Shown: positions 26,173-41,040, counted from the first letter of the stretch. The stretch: 64,000 nt of DNA from Pararhodospirillum oryzae (GCF_007992075.1 NZ_BJZO01000006.1:1-64000); one strand, 5' to 3'. Made by a program: numbers and translations. The notes: generated from the letters alone by a model not told the origin.

Positions 26173-27202
26173 GGCCCAGAACCTCCGTGGACAGATTTTT
26201 GTGCGACAAGGCCGCGAGGGCGGCGGCGCGGGCGGCGGGCGGACCGTCGGCCTCGACCACCAGCTGGCCGAACGGCTTGTCCTGAATGGTTTCGATGCGC
26301 CCGTGCAAGATGTTGAGCGAAAGGCCGAACCGCTGGACCAGCTCGCTCATCACGGGCGTGTTGGCGGCCGGGCCGGTGAAGGTGATGTGCCAGACCTCGG
26401 GGCCGGTGTTGCCCTCGGATCCCGCCGGGCGCAGGCGCGCGCGCAGGTCGGGGGGCAGATCGTGTTCCAGCCCTTCGTTCACGAACGAGCGGGTGAGCGC
26501 GGTCCGGGGGCGGGTGAACACCTCGAACGTCCGCCCCTCCTCGATCACCGATCCCTGATCAAGCACCGACACCCGGTCGGCCAGGGTCCGCACCACCGCC
26601 ATTTCGTGGGTGATGAGGACCATGGTCAGCTTGAAGGTCCGGTTGATGGTGCGCAGCAGTTCCAAGATGGCCTGGGTGGTTTCGGGATCCAGGGCCGAGG
26701 TCGCCTCGTCGCACAGCAACACCGAGGGGCGGGTGGCCAGGGCCCGGGCAATGCCCACGCGCTGCTTTTGTCCCCCCGACAGCGCCGAGGGATAGGCGTT
26801 GGCCTTGTCGGCCAGCCCGACCAGATCCAGCAGTTCGGCCACCCGACGGCGCCGTTCGGGGCGCGCCCAGCCGGAGAGCTCCAGCGGCAGGGCGATGTTG
26901 TCGGCCACGGTGCGCGAGGACCACAGATTGAAGTGCTGGAAAATCATTCCGATCCGATGACGGGCCGCGCGCAAGCCGGCCGGATCAAGGGCGGTCAGCT
27001 CCTCGTCGCCGACCCACACCTGCCCGCTGGTCGGGCGCTCCAGAAGATTGAGGCAGCGCACCAGGGTGCTTTTGCCCGCCCCCGACCGGCCAATGATTCC
27101 GTGAATCGCGCCGGCGTCGATCGACAGCGAAACCCCCTTGAGCACCTCAAGCGGCCTGGAAGCGACGGTGAAGGTTTTGGTCAGGGCCTGGGTTCTGATC
27201 AC
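26141..27202 (-). CDS. metN: Methionine ABC transporter ATP-binding protein
   Basis: ABC ATPase, 353 residues. Walker A is GRSGAGKST, the Q-loop lies in IGMIFQHFNL, the signature is LSGGQKQR, Walker B is VLLCDEATSALD, and the switch His is in LITHEM. The C-terminal 90 residues form the NIL (ACT-like) domain that binds methionine and inhibits uptake, diagnostic of MetN. The GTG at 27202 is taken as start because AGGAG lies eight bases upstream; the frame is open to 27244. Confidence 0.95.
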   Translation of the reverse strand: MIRTQALTKTFTVASRPLEVLKGVSLSIDAGAIHGIIGRSGAGKSTLVRCLNLLERPTSGQVWVGDEELTALDPAGLRAARHRIGMIFQHFNLWSSRTVADNIALPLELSGWARPERRRRVAELLDLVGLADKANAYPSALSGGQKQRVGIARALATRPSVLLCDEATSALDPETTQAILELLRTINRTFKLTMVLITHEMAVVRTLADRVSVLDQGSVIEEGRTFEVFTRPRTALTRSFVNEGLEHDLPPDLRARLRPAGSEGNTGPEVWHITFTGPAANTPVMSELVQRFGLSLNILHGRIETIQDKPFGQLVVEADGPPAARAAALAALSHKNLSTEVLGHVIAPAHAAA

Positions 27203-27296
27203 GGCGGGCACTCCTGTCGGCAACCCGGCTCGGGGGCCGGACAAGAGGGAGCCTAGGAGCAGGTCGGAGAGGCGGTCAAGAACGAAAAATTATCAA

Positions 27297-27321
27297 CCTA
27301 TCGAATAACTAGAGTGATAGG
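27297..27321. other. Inverted repeat CCTATC-N13-GATAGG upstream of metN; 27203-27598 otherwise without genes
   Basis: A perfect 6-bp inverted repeat with a 13-bp spacer lies in an AT-rich pocket about 95 bp upstream of metN, where a regulator could bind. A second short repeat, CATGA-N7-TCATG, is at 27382-27398. I see no SAM riboswitch fold and no convincing gene in 27203-27598. Confidence 0.4.
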
Positions 27322-27598
27322 GGCCGGGCGTCGGCTATGAGGCTGAAATCCCTTGCATTGCAAAAATCCCCCATCTTTTTCCATGAGAATTATTCATGCG
27401 CAAAAACGGCAAGAGCGCTCTGCGGGGCCGTGGTTATCCAAGATGGCCAGGGCCCGCCGCACGCCGTCGGGACGAGGATCACCGGCCACGGGCGCATCGA
27501 GCCGTCCCAGGTCGGGGAGCCTGTCCGAAGGACGGCAAAGGCCTTGAAGGGAGGCCTGTCAGGGAGAACCGGACCCGCTGGTCGGGCGAATCACGCAT

Positions 27599-27642
27599 AA
27601 AAAAAGAGCGCATTCGCTGATCCAGTGGATCGGAATGCGCTC
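27599..27642 (-). terminator. Terminator of secA formed by a palindromic repeat copy
   Basis: On the minus strand GAGCGCATTC (27642-27633) pairs with GAATGCGCTC (27615-27606), with an inner GATCC/GGATC stem, and is followed by seven T residues (27605-27599). It lies 58 bp past the secA stop. The same palindrome recurs at 33385 and 54813 (copy A of three). Confidence 0.88.
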
Positions 27643-27700
27643 CGGAAGGTGATCCGTGAAGAGAGGGCGTTTTCCGGCCCTCTCCCGTCACGGGGTTTGC

Positions 27701-30349
<2,649 letters not shown>

Positions 30350-30623
30350 GAAATGCCTCGGGAAATGGTCAGAAGGGATCGGGGCGGACAGCAACGCGGC
30401 CGACCGGCAGGCCGGCACCGTGGAGCGAAGAGATAAGACGGGGCGCTTGTCGTGTCAACGCGCGCCCCAAGGGCCAGTGGGCCAATCGTCCCCCCGGTTA
30501 CCCCAAAAGGGACGGGGCCGCGCCGACAAGCCCGTTCCGCAAACGGCCCGGAAACGGCTATAGTGGCGGGCGGCCCTGGGCCCCTTGCGCCAGTTTCCGC
30601 CCCTTCGGCGAAAAGGAATCCCG

Positions 30624-33284
30624 ATGGTGCCTCGTTTGCCGCCCTTTCGGGCCCCCCTTCCGGTCGCGCGCCGCTGGCTGATCCTCAGCTGGCTGGCCCT
30701 GGCGTGGGAACGGCTGGTGCTGGCGTTCTGGCCCGCCGCCAGCCTGGTCCTGGGCGGCCTCGCGCTCGGGCTTTCGGGGCTTACCCTGGCGCTCCCCGCC
30801 TGGATCCAGGTGGGGGTGCTGGTCTTGCTGGGGCTCGCCCTGGGGCTCGCCCTGCGCCTGGGCCTGCGCCGCTTCAGCGTGCCGCGGGCCGCCGACGCCG
30901 GCCGCCGTCTGGAGCAAGGCGGCGCGCTGGGCCGCCACCGGGTGCTCACGGCCGCCGCCGACCGCCTGGCCCTGGGGCGCGACGATCCCCTGAGCCGCGC
31001 GTTGTGGCGCCAGCACCGCCTGCAGGCCCGCGCCGCCGCGCGCACCTTGCGGCCCCGTCCCCCCGACCCGCTGCTGGCCGAGCGCGATCCCCGGGCCGTG
31101 CGCGCGGTGCCGGTGCTGGCGCTGGTGGTGGCGATCGCCGCCAGCGGCGGGGAAGGGCCCGCGCGCCTGCTGGCCTTCCTCACGCCCCGGCTGGGTGCCC
31201 CCGGGGATGCCCTGGTCGCGCGGGTGTGGCTGACGCCCCCCGAGTACACCGGCCTGCCGCCGCTTTCGCTCGACAGCGCCCGTCCGGCCCCGACCGATGA
31301 TCCGTCGGCCCCCGTGCGCGTGCCCCAGGGGACCACGGTCCTGGCCTTGCTGCATGGCGCGGCCGACACCGCCCGCCTGGAAGCCGGTGGCCAGGAAACC
31401 GCCCTTTCTCCCCTTGATCCGCGCACCTTGCGCGGCACCCTCGTGATCGGGGAAGGCGGCCAGCTGAGCGTGAAAGCCAACGGCCACCGAATCCTGGACC
31501 GGGTGCTGGTGGTCGATCCCGATCACCCGCCGGGGGTGGTGTTCACCCGTCCCCCCGCGCCGGAAGGACGCGGGCGTCTCGCGTTCAGCGTGTCGGTGAG
31601 CGACGACCACGGCGTGGTCGCGGCCGGTGTTTCCCTTCAGCCGGTGGTGCCGCGCCACAGCGATCCCCGCGCGCCGTTCACGGTCGACCTGCCCCTTCCC
31701 GGCCCGGCGCCCCGCGCCGCGACGGTGCGTGCCCAGCCCGACCTGACCGCCCACCGGTGGGCCGGACGCGAGGTCCAGGCCACGCCCTGGGCCGAGGATG
31801 CCCTGGGCCAGCGCACCACCGGCCCGGCCGAGACCGTGACCTTGCCCCGGCGCGCCTTCTCCCATCCCGTGGCCCGCGCCCTGATCGCCGAGCGCGACCG
31901 CCTGACCGAGGATCCCGGCACCTTGCCCCGGGTGGTGGCAAGCCTGGATGCCCTGAGCACCCGCCCCGAAGCCTTCGATAACCTTACCGTGATCTTCCTG
32001 GCCGTGCGCGCGGCCCGGGCTCACCTCGCCAACTGGGGCCGGGACGCCGACATCGAACGGGTGCGCGCCTTGCTATGGGAAGCCGCCGTGCGCCTGGAAG
32101 ACGGCGACAGTGCCCGCCTCAACGCCGATCTCGACAGCGTGCGCGACCGCCTGCGCGAGGCCCAGGGCGAATCCCTGTCGCAAGAGGACGTGGACCAGCT
32201 GGTGCGCGACATGCAAGCGGTGCTGGCCCGGACCTTGGATACCCTGGCCCGGACCCTGGCCGAAATCGACCCCGATGGCAGCCTGCGCCGCGCGCTGGGC
32301 GCCAGCCAGGACGCTACCGACCTGGGGCGGATGCTGGAGGAACTGCGGACCTTGAACCGCCTGGGGGCCCGCGAGGCGGTGCGCGATCTGCTGGCCCGCC
32401 TGGACCGGATGATGGAAGGCCTGTCGGGCACCCCTCCCTCGGCCGAGGCGCTCCAGGCCCTGCGCGACAAGGCCGCCGAGGCCCGCGCCCTGGAAGCCCT
32501 GCGCCGCGATCAGGAAGCGGTGCTGGACGATACCTTCCGCCATGCCCAGGCCAGCGGCGGCCCGGTGCCGCCGCCGGGGACCCAAACCCTGGACACGCTG
32601 CCCGGCCTGGGCCTGCCCGACTCCTTTGGTGGCTGGCCGCCCGAGACCCTGACCGTGCCGCCCTGGCGTCCCTCGGATCCCGAGCCGAACGAGGAGCCCC
32701 GGGCCGAGCGTCCTTCTTCCCCTCCGGCGCCCTCTTCGGAGCACGGGAGCCGTGGCGGACAACACCGGGGCAACGCGCCTCAATCCGCGCAGGAGCCCCC
32801 CAAGGCGCCTCAGGCCACCCGGGCGACCCTGACCGGACGCCAGGAAGAGCTGGCGCGCCGGGCCGAAGGGCTTCTGGGAACGCTCGCGGAACAATCGGGG
32901 GTCCTGCCCCGTTCCCTGGGCGAGGCGGCGCTGGCCATGGACGATGCCGCCGGAGCGCTGAAGGCGGACGCCCTGGACGAAGCGATGCACGCTCAGCGCA
33001 AGGCCCTGGACCGTCTGACCCAGGACCACGCCGCCGCCCTGGCGGCGCTGTCGCGCATGCTGGGCCCGGCCCTGCCGACGGGCATGGGGGCCGGTCTGCC
33101 CGGCCCGATTCCTCGGGGTGGCCAAGGCAGCGGCCTGGGCCCGGGCCAGGATGTGAACGTGCCCGACGCTTCCGCCACCCAGCGCGCGCGCGAAATCCTC
33201 GACGAACTGCACCGCCGCGCCAACGATCCCGCCCGTCCGGCTCCCGACAAGGCCTACATCGAACGCCTGATTCCCCGGTTCTGA
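30624..33284 (+). CDS. DUF4175 / TIGR02302-type alphaproteobacterial membrane protein
   Basis: Large protein of 886 residues of the alphaproteobacterial low-complexity family (TIGR02302, DUF4175). Two membrane helices lie near residues 35-80 and a third near 155-172. A periplasmic-looking beta-rich part follows with WLTPPEYTGLPPL (about 202-214), then long Ala/Arg/Leu-rich helical stretches and a Pro/Gly-rich disordered segment near 660-730. The function is unknown; predicted envelope location. The start is ATG 30624 after AAGGAA. It is divergent from secA. Confidence 0.85.
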   Translation: MVPRLPPFRAPLPVARRWLILSWLALAWERLVLAFWPAASLVLGGLALGLSGLTLALPAWIQVGVLVLLGLALGLALRLGLRRFSVPRAADAGRRLEQGGALGRHRVLTAAADRLALGRDDPLSRALWRQHRLQARAAARTLRPRPPDPLLAERDPRAVRAVPVLALVVAIAASGGEGPARLLAFLTPRLGAPGDALVARVWLTPPEYTGLPPLSLDSARPAPTDDPSAPVRVPQGTTVLALLHGAADTARLEAGGQETALSPLDPRTLRGTLVIGEGGQLSVKANGHRILDRVLVVDPDHPPGVVFTRPPAPEGRGRLAFSVSVSDDHGVVAAGVSLQPVVPRHSDPRAPFTVDLPLPGPAPRAATVRAQPDLTAHRWAGREVQATPWAEDALGQRTTGPAETVTLPRRAFSHPVARALIAERDRLTEDPGTLPRVVASLDALSTRPEAFDNLTVIFLAVRAARAHLANWGRDADIERVRALLWEAAVRLEDGDSARLNADLDSVRDRLREAQGESLSQEDVDQLVRDMQAVLARTLDTLARTLAEIDPDGSLRRALGASQDATDLGRMLEELRTLNRLGAREAVRDLLARLDRMMEGLSGTPPSAEALQALRDKAAEARALEALRRDQEAVLDDTFRHAQASGGPVPPPGTQTLDTLPGLGLPDSFGGWPPETLTVPPWRPSDPEPNEEPRAERPSSPPAPSSEHGSRGGQHRGNAPQSAQEPPKAPQATRATLTGRQEELARRAEGLLGTLAEQSGVLPRSLGEAALAMDDAAGALKADALDEAMHAQRKALDRLTQDHAAALAALSRMLGPALPTGMGAGLPGPIPRGGQGSGLGPGQDVNVPDASATQRAREILDELHRRANDPARPAPDKAYIERLIPRF

Positions 33285-33384
33285 GCGAAAGGCTGGAGGC
33301 GACAACGATCTGTGGCGCCGTTCTCATCAGGGATGAGCGCGTTGCAGCGCCTTACCTTGCCCTCTCAATGCATTAAAAATTTTA

Positions 33385-33484
33385 GAGCGCATTCTGATCA
33401 GGCTGGATCAATGAATGCGCTTTAACTTATTGAACTATCGCATTTTCGAACCGCCGAAACGGTACCCATTTCGGCTGAAAATGC
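33385..33484 (+). repeat. Palindromic repeat element, copy B (two hairpins)
   Basis: Hairpin 1: AGCGCATTC (33386-33394) with GAATGCGCT (33413-33421). Hairpin 2: GCATTTTC (33440-33447) with GAAAATGC (33477-33484), enclosing GCCGAAA/TTTCGGC. Bases 33421-33483 match copy C (54843-54905) at 61 of 63 positions. It sits 24 bp past the stop of the minus-strand TOPRIM-like gene and marks the left edge of the accessory cassette. Confidence 0.9.
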
Positions 33485-33508
33485 TTTGGAAAACAAAAAA
33501 TACTACGA

Positions 33509-33994
33509 CTATCCAAATAAAATTCTTCTTGCGGCGGGGCAAAATCTATCCAGCTCTTTTGCGTTGTGAGCGATTTCTGGATGATTCCACACGCTCCTGG
33601 TTCCATCTCGACAGTCGCGAGCCAGTTTCCGTCCAATATTTTCCAGGGATTCAGAGCTCAAGGCCCTTTTTAATTGTTGAGGGTCCTTGCGAGGCCCGAT
33701 AATAAAAGTTCGATCCCTGACCTCTTCCGAAACCTCGTCCCAAACAGCATTGTAGCGATCGTCACCCTGTTCATCAAAATCGATGAGAATAACCACATGC
33801 CTCCCTTGGTATTTTTTCATCTTTTCTTCTTCCTTACCCTTGAAATCCTCTCGGGCACGGGACCATCCCTCAGAAATAGGTAAAATCATAATTTGCCGAC
33901 TGTCTATTTCAAGTGCGAAGCCGTTGGCGAGTTGACGATCCGCATCGTCTTCCGGAAGAACAACCAGATGAGGTTTTTCCTTGTTGACGGCCAT
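33509..33994 (-). CDS. TOPRIM-like protein paired with an ATPase
   Basis: 161 residues, not recognised by name. A predicted beta-strand ends in a Glu/Asp cluster (LVVLPEDDADRQLANGF, E15 and D16-D19). A central strand ends in D72-F-D74 (VVILIDFDEQGDDR), followed by RTFIIGPRKDPQQLKRAL. The order Glu, then DxD resembles a TOPRIM nuclease fold, but the protein is shorter than AriB or the OLD TOPRIM domain. Its start overlaps the ATPase stop as TGATG. Base composition is visibly lower in GC than the core genes nearby. A toxin or effector nuclease role is inferred from the pairing. Confidence 0.75.
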   Translation of the reverse strand: MAVNKEKPHLVVLPEDDADRQLANGFALEIDSRQIMILPISEGWSRAREDFKGKEEEKMKKYQGRHVVILIDFDEQGDDRYNAVWDEVSEEVRDRTFIIGPRKDPQQLKRALSSESLENIGRKLARDCRDGTRSVWNHPEIAHNAKELDRFCPAARRILFG

Positions 33995-35112
33995 CAGAAC
34001 ACATCTCCTCGCACCAGGGCGTCAATGAAATTGCCCTGGATCTCCCCTGATTCCCTGTATTCCTCCAGCATGCGCACCCTGGTCGGATCGCGATGGCTGC
34101 GACGACTGAGGACCACGGTGTTGTCGTCGGAAAAATGCCTGATCACTTCGGGGTTATGGGAAGCGACGAGAAGTTGGCCTTTGTCACGAAAAGCCTGACG
34201 GAGCGCCATGATGGAGGGGCCGATTTCCCAAGACGCAAGATGCGTATCGGGTTCGTCCCAATAACAGAACAGAGGCCCATTGGCGCGATTGGACGCAATG
34301 ACCATGGCAAAAAATAAAAAACACTTTTCTCCATCAGAGAGTTCTTCAAAAGAAAAATTTGCGTTACCCTCATAAGAGGAAAAATCCACCCTGATTTCTC
34401 GTCCCGTCCGATCAATTCCTTTGTTTCTTATCGCTTGGAAATCCAGCATGACTTCTTTGAGATAAGAATCCATATGTCCATAGCTCGAAGGCGCGGATAG
34501 CAAGAGTCCTGAGAACCATTCTCCGAAATTTTTCAATTCCGGGTCTGGGTGAAGTGTTTCGCTGTTGGAAATTCCTTTTGCAAGTTGGGGAATGGGACGA
34601 AGAATCAAGGCATTGGCAAGCCACTCCTTGAAAATTGAAATGTGATCCTTGCTTCCCCTGTATTGAATGATGGGGAGCGCCACCATATGCCAGTCAATAC
34701 CAAAAGCTGATTCTTCGCTTGCCCCCCCCTTGGAAACCTTTACCTGCGCAAGGACCCGAGTAAAAAAATCTCGCCCGCCCACCGAAAGTTTTTCTTCGGC
34801 GATACGAAGTTCCCGAAACCCATTCGGGTATTCAAAGGCAACCGCGTAGAGGTAGGTCTCCGAATCAATTTCAGCTTCGATCTCAAGCCGAAGGAAATCT
34901 GATTCATGTCCACGAGGGAGATCGTCGGGCGAGAGGATATCCCCGACCCGATTGGTCCCCCGAGCGATTTTCTGGAAAATTTCCAGCGCCCTTCCAACGG
35001 TCGTTTTGCCCGCGCCGTTCGGCCCGATCAACAGCGCGGAAGATTTCCCTCCGAGATTGAGCTCGAAGTTTTGAAAACATTTGAAGTTATGAATATACAG
35101 CCGCTTTATCAT
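33994..35112 (-). CDS. AAA/ABC-type ATPase (AAA_15/OLD-like)
   Basis: 372-residue ATPase of the SMC/ABC-like class common in defence systems. It begins IKRLYIHNFKCFQNFEL, has Walker A GPNGAGKTT at residues 30-38, an ABC-type signature ELSDGEKCFLFF near 270, Walker B LFCYWDEPDTHL near 292, and the switch His in LVASHNPEVI near 325. It has no TOPRIM domain of its own; the partner gene supplies that. The pair recalls the PARIS system (AriA ATPase, AriB TOPRIM), in which the ATPase senses a phage anti-restriction protein; homology is inferred. AT-rich codon use and the nearby tRNA-Glu suggest transfer. Confidence 0.85.
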   Translation of the reverse strand: MIKRLYIHNFKCFQNFELNLGGKSSALLIGPNGAGKTTVGRALEIFQKIARGTNRVGDILSPDDLPRGHESDFLRLEIEAEIDSETYLYAVAFEYPNGFRELRIAEEKLSVGGRDFFTRVLAQVKVSKGGASEESAFGIDWHMVALPIIQYRGSKDHISIFKEWLANALILRPIPQLAKGISNSETLHPDPELKNFGEWFSGLLLSAPSSYGHMDSYLKEVMLDFQAIRNKGIDRTGREIRVDFSSYEGNANFSFEELSDGEKCFLFFAMVIASNRANGPLFCYWDEPDTHLASWEIGPSIMALRQAFRDKGQLLVASHNPEVIRHFSDDNTVVLSRRSHRDPTRVRMLEEYRESGEIQGNFIDALVRGDVF

Positions 35113-35302
35113 GGATCAGGTATACCGTCCGGCTCGATGCCAACCAAGGTTGATTTTAGCCACGGTCCGAACCGATGGAAGCCCGGCCCCTCGGGCGGTC
35201 TTTTTCCGTCGTGATGCAAACGCGAAAAAACGACCCGAAGCCATGACAGCATCAGATCGGAACCGTATGGAATGAAGAGTGTCAGTCCGCCGCCATCAAG
35301 GC

Positions 35303-35359
35303 AACACCCAAGGCATGGGGTGTTTCTGGCGTGGTGTCTGCCCGACCTGAGCGGGCAGA
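35303..35359 (-). other. Two hairpins 3' of tRNA-Glu
   Basis: TCTGCCCG/CGGGCAGA (35337-35344 with 35352-35359, loop 7) lies seven bases past the tRNA 3' end, and AACACCC/GGGTGTT (35303-35309 with 35318-35324) beyond it. They probably terminate or help process the tRNA transcript, although T-runs are missing. Confidence 0.5.
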
Positions 35360-35365
35360 AGGCAC

Positions 35366-35441
35366 TGGCGTCCCCAAGGGGAATCGAACCCCTGTTTTCA
35401 GCGTGAGAGGCTGACGTCCTGGACCGCTAGACGATGGGGAC
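35366..35441 (-). tRNA. tRNA-Glu (CTC)
   Basis: A 76-nt cloverleaf on the minus strand. The acceptor stem GTCCCCA pairs with TGGGGAC, the discriminator is G and CCA is encoded. The anticodon stem TCAGC/GCTGA encloses CCTCTCA-type loop sequence with anticodon CTC, and the T-arm is AGGGGTTCGATTCCCCT. tRNA genes are favoured integration sites, and an accessory cassette begins on its 3' side. Confidence 0.96.
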
Positions 35442-35523
35442 AGCGGTGCGGCGGAGGACGGGTTTATACGCACTCCGCCGGGCCCGTGCAAGCCCTTTTT
35501 TTCAGAAAAAAGGGCGGGGGGGA

Positions 35524-35997
35524 TCAGCCGAACTTGACCGCCACCACTTCATAGAACTTCGAGCCACCCGGCGCCTTCACCTCGATGGAATCGCCCAGGT
35601 TCTTGCCGATCAGGGCCTTGGCGATCGGCGAGTGCACGCTGATGCGGCCTTCCTTCAGGTTGGCCTCGTGGGCGCCCACGATCTGGTAGGTCATTTCCTC
35701 GTCGGTGTCGTCGTCGGCCACGGTCACGGTCGCGCCAAAGCGCACCGTCTTGCCGCTCATCTTGGTGATGTCGATCACCTCGGCCCGGCTGACGATATCT
35801 TCAAGTTCCTTGATGCGCCCCTCGATGAAACTCTGGCGCTCGCGCGCCGCGTGGTATTCCGCATTCTCGGACAGATCGCCATGCTCGCGAGCCTCGCTGA
35901 TGGCCGCGATCACCGCCGGCCGCTCCACCAGCTTCAGGTTCCGCAATTCCTCTTCCAGGCGGGCCAGTCCGACCGGGGTCATGGGGATTTTTTCCAT
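35524..35997 (-). CDS. greA: Transcription elongation factor GreA
   Basis: GreA, 157 residues, the standard length. The N-terminal coiled coil (about residues 1-75) has the tip acidic residues in [14 protein letters not shown] that stimulate RNA cleavage by backtracked RNA polymerase. The C-terminal FKBP-like domain ends with [14 protein letters not shown] and [10 protein letters not shown]. The start is ATG 35997. It lies 170 bp downstream of carB on the same strand and ends just before tRNA-Glu. Confidence 0.97.
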   Translation of the reverse strand: MEKIPMTPVGLARLEEELRNLKLVERPAVIAAISEAREHGDLSENAEYHAARERQSFIEGRIKELEDIVSRAEVIDITKMSGKTVRFGATVTVADDDTDEEMTYQIVGAHEANLKEGRISVHSPIAKALIGKNLGDSIEVKAPGGSKFYEVVAVKFG

Positions 35998-36167
35998 GGA
36001 TGTGCAACCCTCGCCTTCACCAGAATGTCGCCAGACCGACCCCTCGGGGCCGCGCCGGTCGCCGGACAGCCCAACGCCGACGGTTCCGCCCCCAGCCGGG
36101 GGGCGGTGTCCGCCGACGTCTGCCCCACCGGGGGCGCTGCCAATTTTCCGTACCGGGTCGAAACCGG

Positions 36168-39416
<3,249 letters not shown>

Positions 39417-39555
39417 CACTATTTCCCTCGGGTCGCGCCCGCCGCCGGGGACGGACGGTGCCGTGGCGTGGAGCCGGCCCGAGGACCGGCTGGGGGAAGA
39501 ACAAGACAGGACAAGGAACCGGGCCCGGCTGGCGCCACCCCCGGTTCTTCATCCG

Positions 39556-40728
39556 TCAGCCGCGTTGGGCGGCCATCAGGTCGACGAAGCGCTGGAACAG
39601 ATAGTGGCTGTCCTGCGGGCCGGGCGAGGCCTCGGGATGGTACTGCACGGAGAACACCGGACGGCCCTCCACCGCCAGCCCTTCCAGCACGCCGTCGAAC
39701 AGGCTGGTGTGGGTTTCGGTGACGCCGGCGGGCAAGGTGGCCCGGTCCACGGCGAAGCCATGGTTCATCGAGGTGATTTCCACCTTGCCGGTGGTGTGGT
39801 CCTTGACCGGGTGGTTGGCGCCCCGGTGGCCGGTGTCCATCTTGAAGGTGCGCGCGCCCAACGCCAGGGCCAGCATCTGGTGGCCCAGGCAGATCCCGAA
39901 CAGGGGCTTGCCCGACTCGACCAGGGTCTTGATCACCGGCACCGCGTACTCCCCGGTCGCCGCCGGATCGCCGGGGCCGTTCGACAGGAAGATGCCATCG
40001 GGCTGGTGGCGCAGCACATCCTCGGCGCTGGTCGTGGCCGGCACCACCGTGACCTTGCAGCCGAGCGCGGCCAGATTGCGCAAGATGTTGCGCTTGGCCC
40101 CGAAGTCGAGCGCCACCACGTGATAGCGCGGCGCGTCGAGCTGCCCGTAGCCCCCTTTGAGCGCCCAGTTGGTTTCGCTCCAGGTGTAGGTCTGGGTGCA
40201 CGAAACCTCGCGCGCCAGGTCCATGCCCTTGAGCCCGGGCCAAGCGGCCGCCTTGGCAACCAGGGCTTCAAGGTCGAACTGGCCGTCGGGCGCGTGCGCG
40301 AGCACGCCCGAGGGCGCGCCCAGCGAGCGGATGCGCCGGGTCAGCCGCCGGGTGTCGATCCCGGTCAGGGCCACGAGACCGCGTGCCTTCAGCCATTCGT
40401 CGAGAGACTGGCCGGAACGCCAGTTGGAAGGATCGGTGATCTCGGCGCGCAGGATGCAGCCGCGCGCCGCCGGCACCGTGCCCTCGATATCCTCGGTGTT
40501 GGTGCCGACGTTGCCAATGTGGGGAAAGCAGAACGTGATGATCTGGCCGGCGTAGGAAGGATCGGTCAACACTTCCTGGTAGCCGGTCATGGCGGTGTTG
40601 AAGCAGACTTCACCAACCACGTCGCCCACGGCGCCGGCGCCTTGTCCCCAGTATAGGGAGCCGTCGGCCAGGGCCAGAACGGCGGTCGCGCCATGGGGGC
40701 GGGGCGTGGGCAGGGTGGTGCTCATCAT
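39556..40728 (-). CDS. carA: Carbamoyl-phosphate synthase small subunit
   Basis: CarA, 390 residues. The N-terminal dimer domain includes ALADGSLYWGQGAG and MTGYQEVLTDPSYAGQI. The class I glutamine amidotransferase domain has the nucleophile Cys in GICLGHQM and the His/Glu dyad in YHPEASPGP near the C-terminus. It hydrolyses glutamine and passes ammonia to CarB. The start is ATG 40728 (a second ATG follows at 40725) after a GGGAAGAGAG purine tract; the frame is open 46 codons further but that part has no family match I can see. Confidence 0.97.
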   Translation of the reverse strand: MMSTTLPTPRPHGATAVLALADGSLYWGQGAGAVGDVVGEVCFNTAMTGYQEVLTDPSYAGQIITFCFPHIGNVGTNTEDIEGTVPAARGCILRAEITDPSNWRSGQSLDEWLKARGLVALTGIDTRRLTRRIRSLGAPSGVLAHAPDGQFDLEALVAKAAAWPGLKGMDLAREVSCTQTYTWSETNWALKGGYGQLDAPRYHVVALDFGAKRNILRNLAALGCKVTVVPATTSAEDVLRHQPDGIFLSNGPGDPAATGEYAVPVIKTLVESGKPLFGICLGHQMLALALGARTFKMDTGHRGANHPVKDHTTGKVEITSMNHGFAVDRATLPAGVTETHTSLFDGVLEGLAVEGRPVFSVQYHPEASPGPQDSHYLFQRFVDLMAAQRG

Positions 40729-41040
40729 CTCTCTTCCCGGAACAGTATGGGCGCACCCCCACCCTTTTCGCGCGACGCCATGGCATCGCGCCGCCCGGGA
40801 CTTTAAACCCCAGGAAGCGAGTGGGCTCCCGTGCTTCCGAAAGTCGGGCGCCATCGGGCCATCCACTGCGCCGAACGTGTGGACCGGGGCGGGTTCTACG
40901 CGAACAATATGGAGAAGTCAAGGCCGGCGTGAAATAGAAAAACGTTGTTTTTCAAAAGACTATAGGAAACCAGGGGGCTTTCCCTCGACAAGGCTTTTGG
41001 AGTAACGTGGCCGCTTCCCGTTACCTTGGAAGAGGACACC
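40729..41040. promoter_or_regulatory. Divergent carA / yqeY intergenic region
   Basis: 312 bp with no gene. The half next to yqeY is AT-rich and contains a perfect inverted repeat GAAAAAC-GTT-GTTTTTC at 40937-40953, followed by TATAGG at 40961-40966, a possible -10 for yqeY-dnaG-rpoD. I could not pair it with a good -35. Confidence 0.4.

Noticed and set aside
27203-27598. Possible SAM riboswitch upstream of metN
   Set aside because: I looked for SAM-I and SAM-II features and saw no matching stems; only two short inverted repeats are present.
27337-27620. Short open frames between metN and secA
   Set aside because: They overlap the secA terminator or lack start signals and resemble nothing known.
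33509-35112. Direct assignment as PARIS (AriA/AriB)
   Set aside because: The partner is only 161 residues and I cannot confirm DUF4435 similarity from sequence alone, so I keep it as PARIS-like.
33285-35441. Classical genomic island with attL/attR and integrase
   Set aside because: No integrase gene is present and I could not find a second copy of the tRNA-Glu 3' end.
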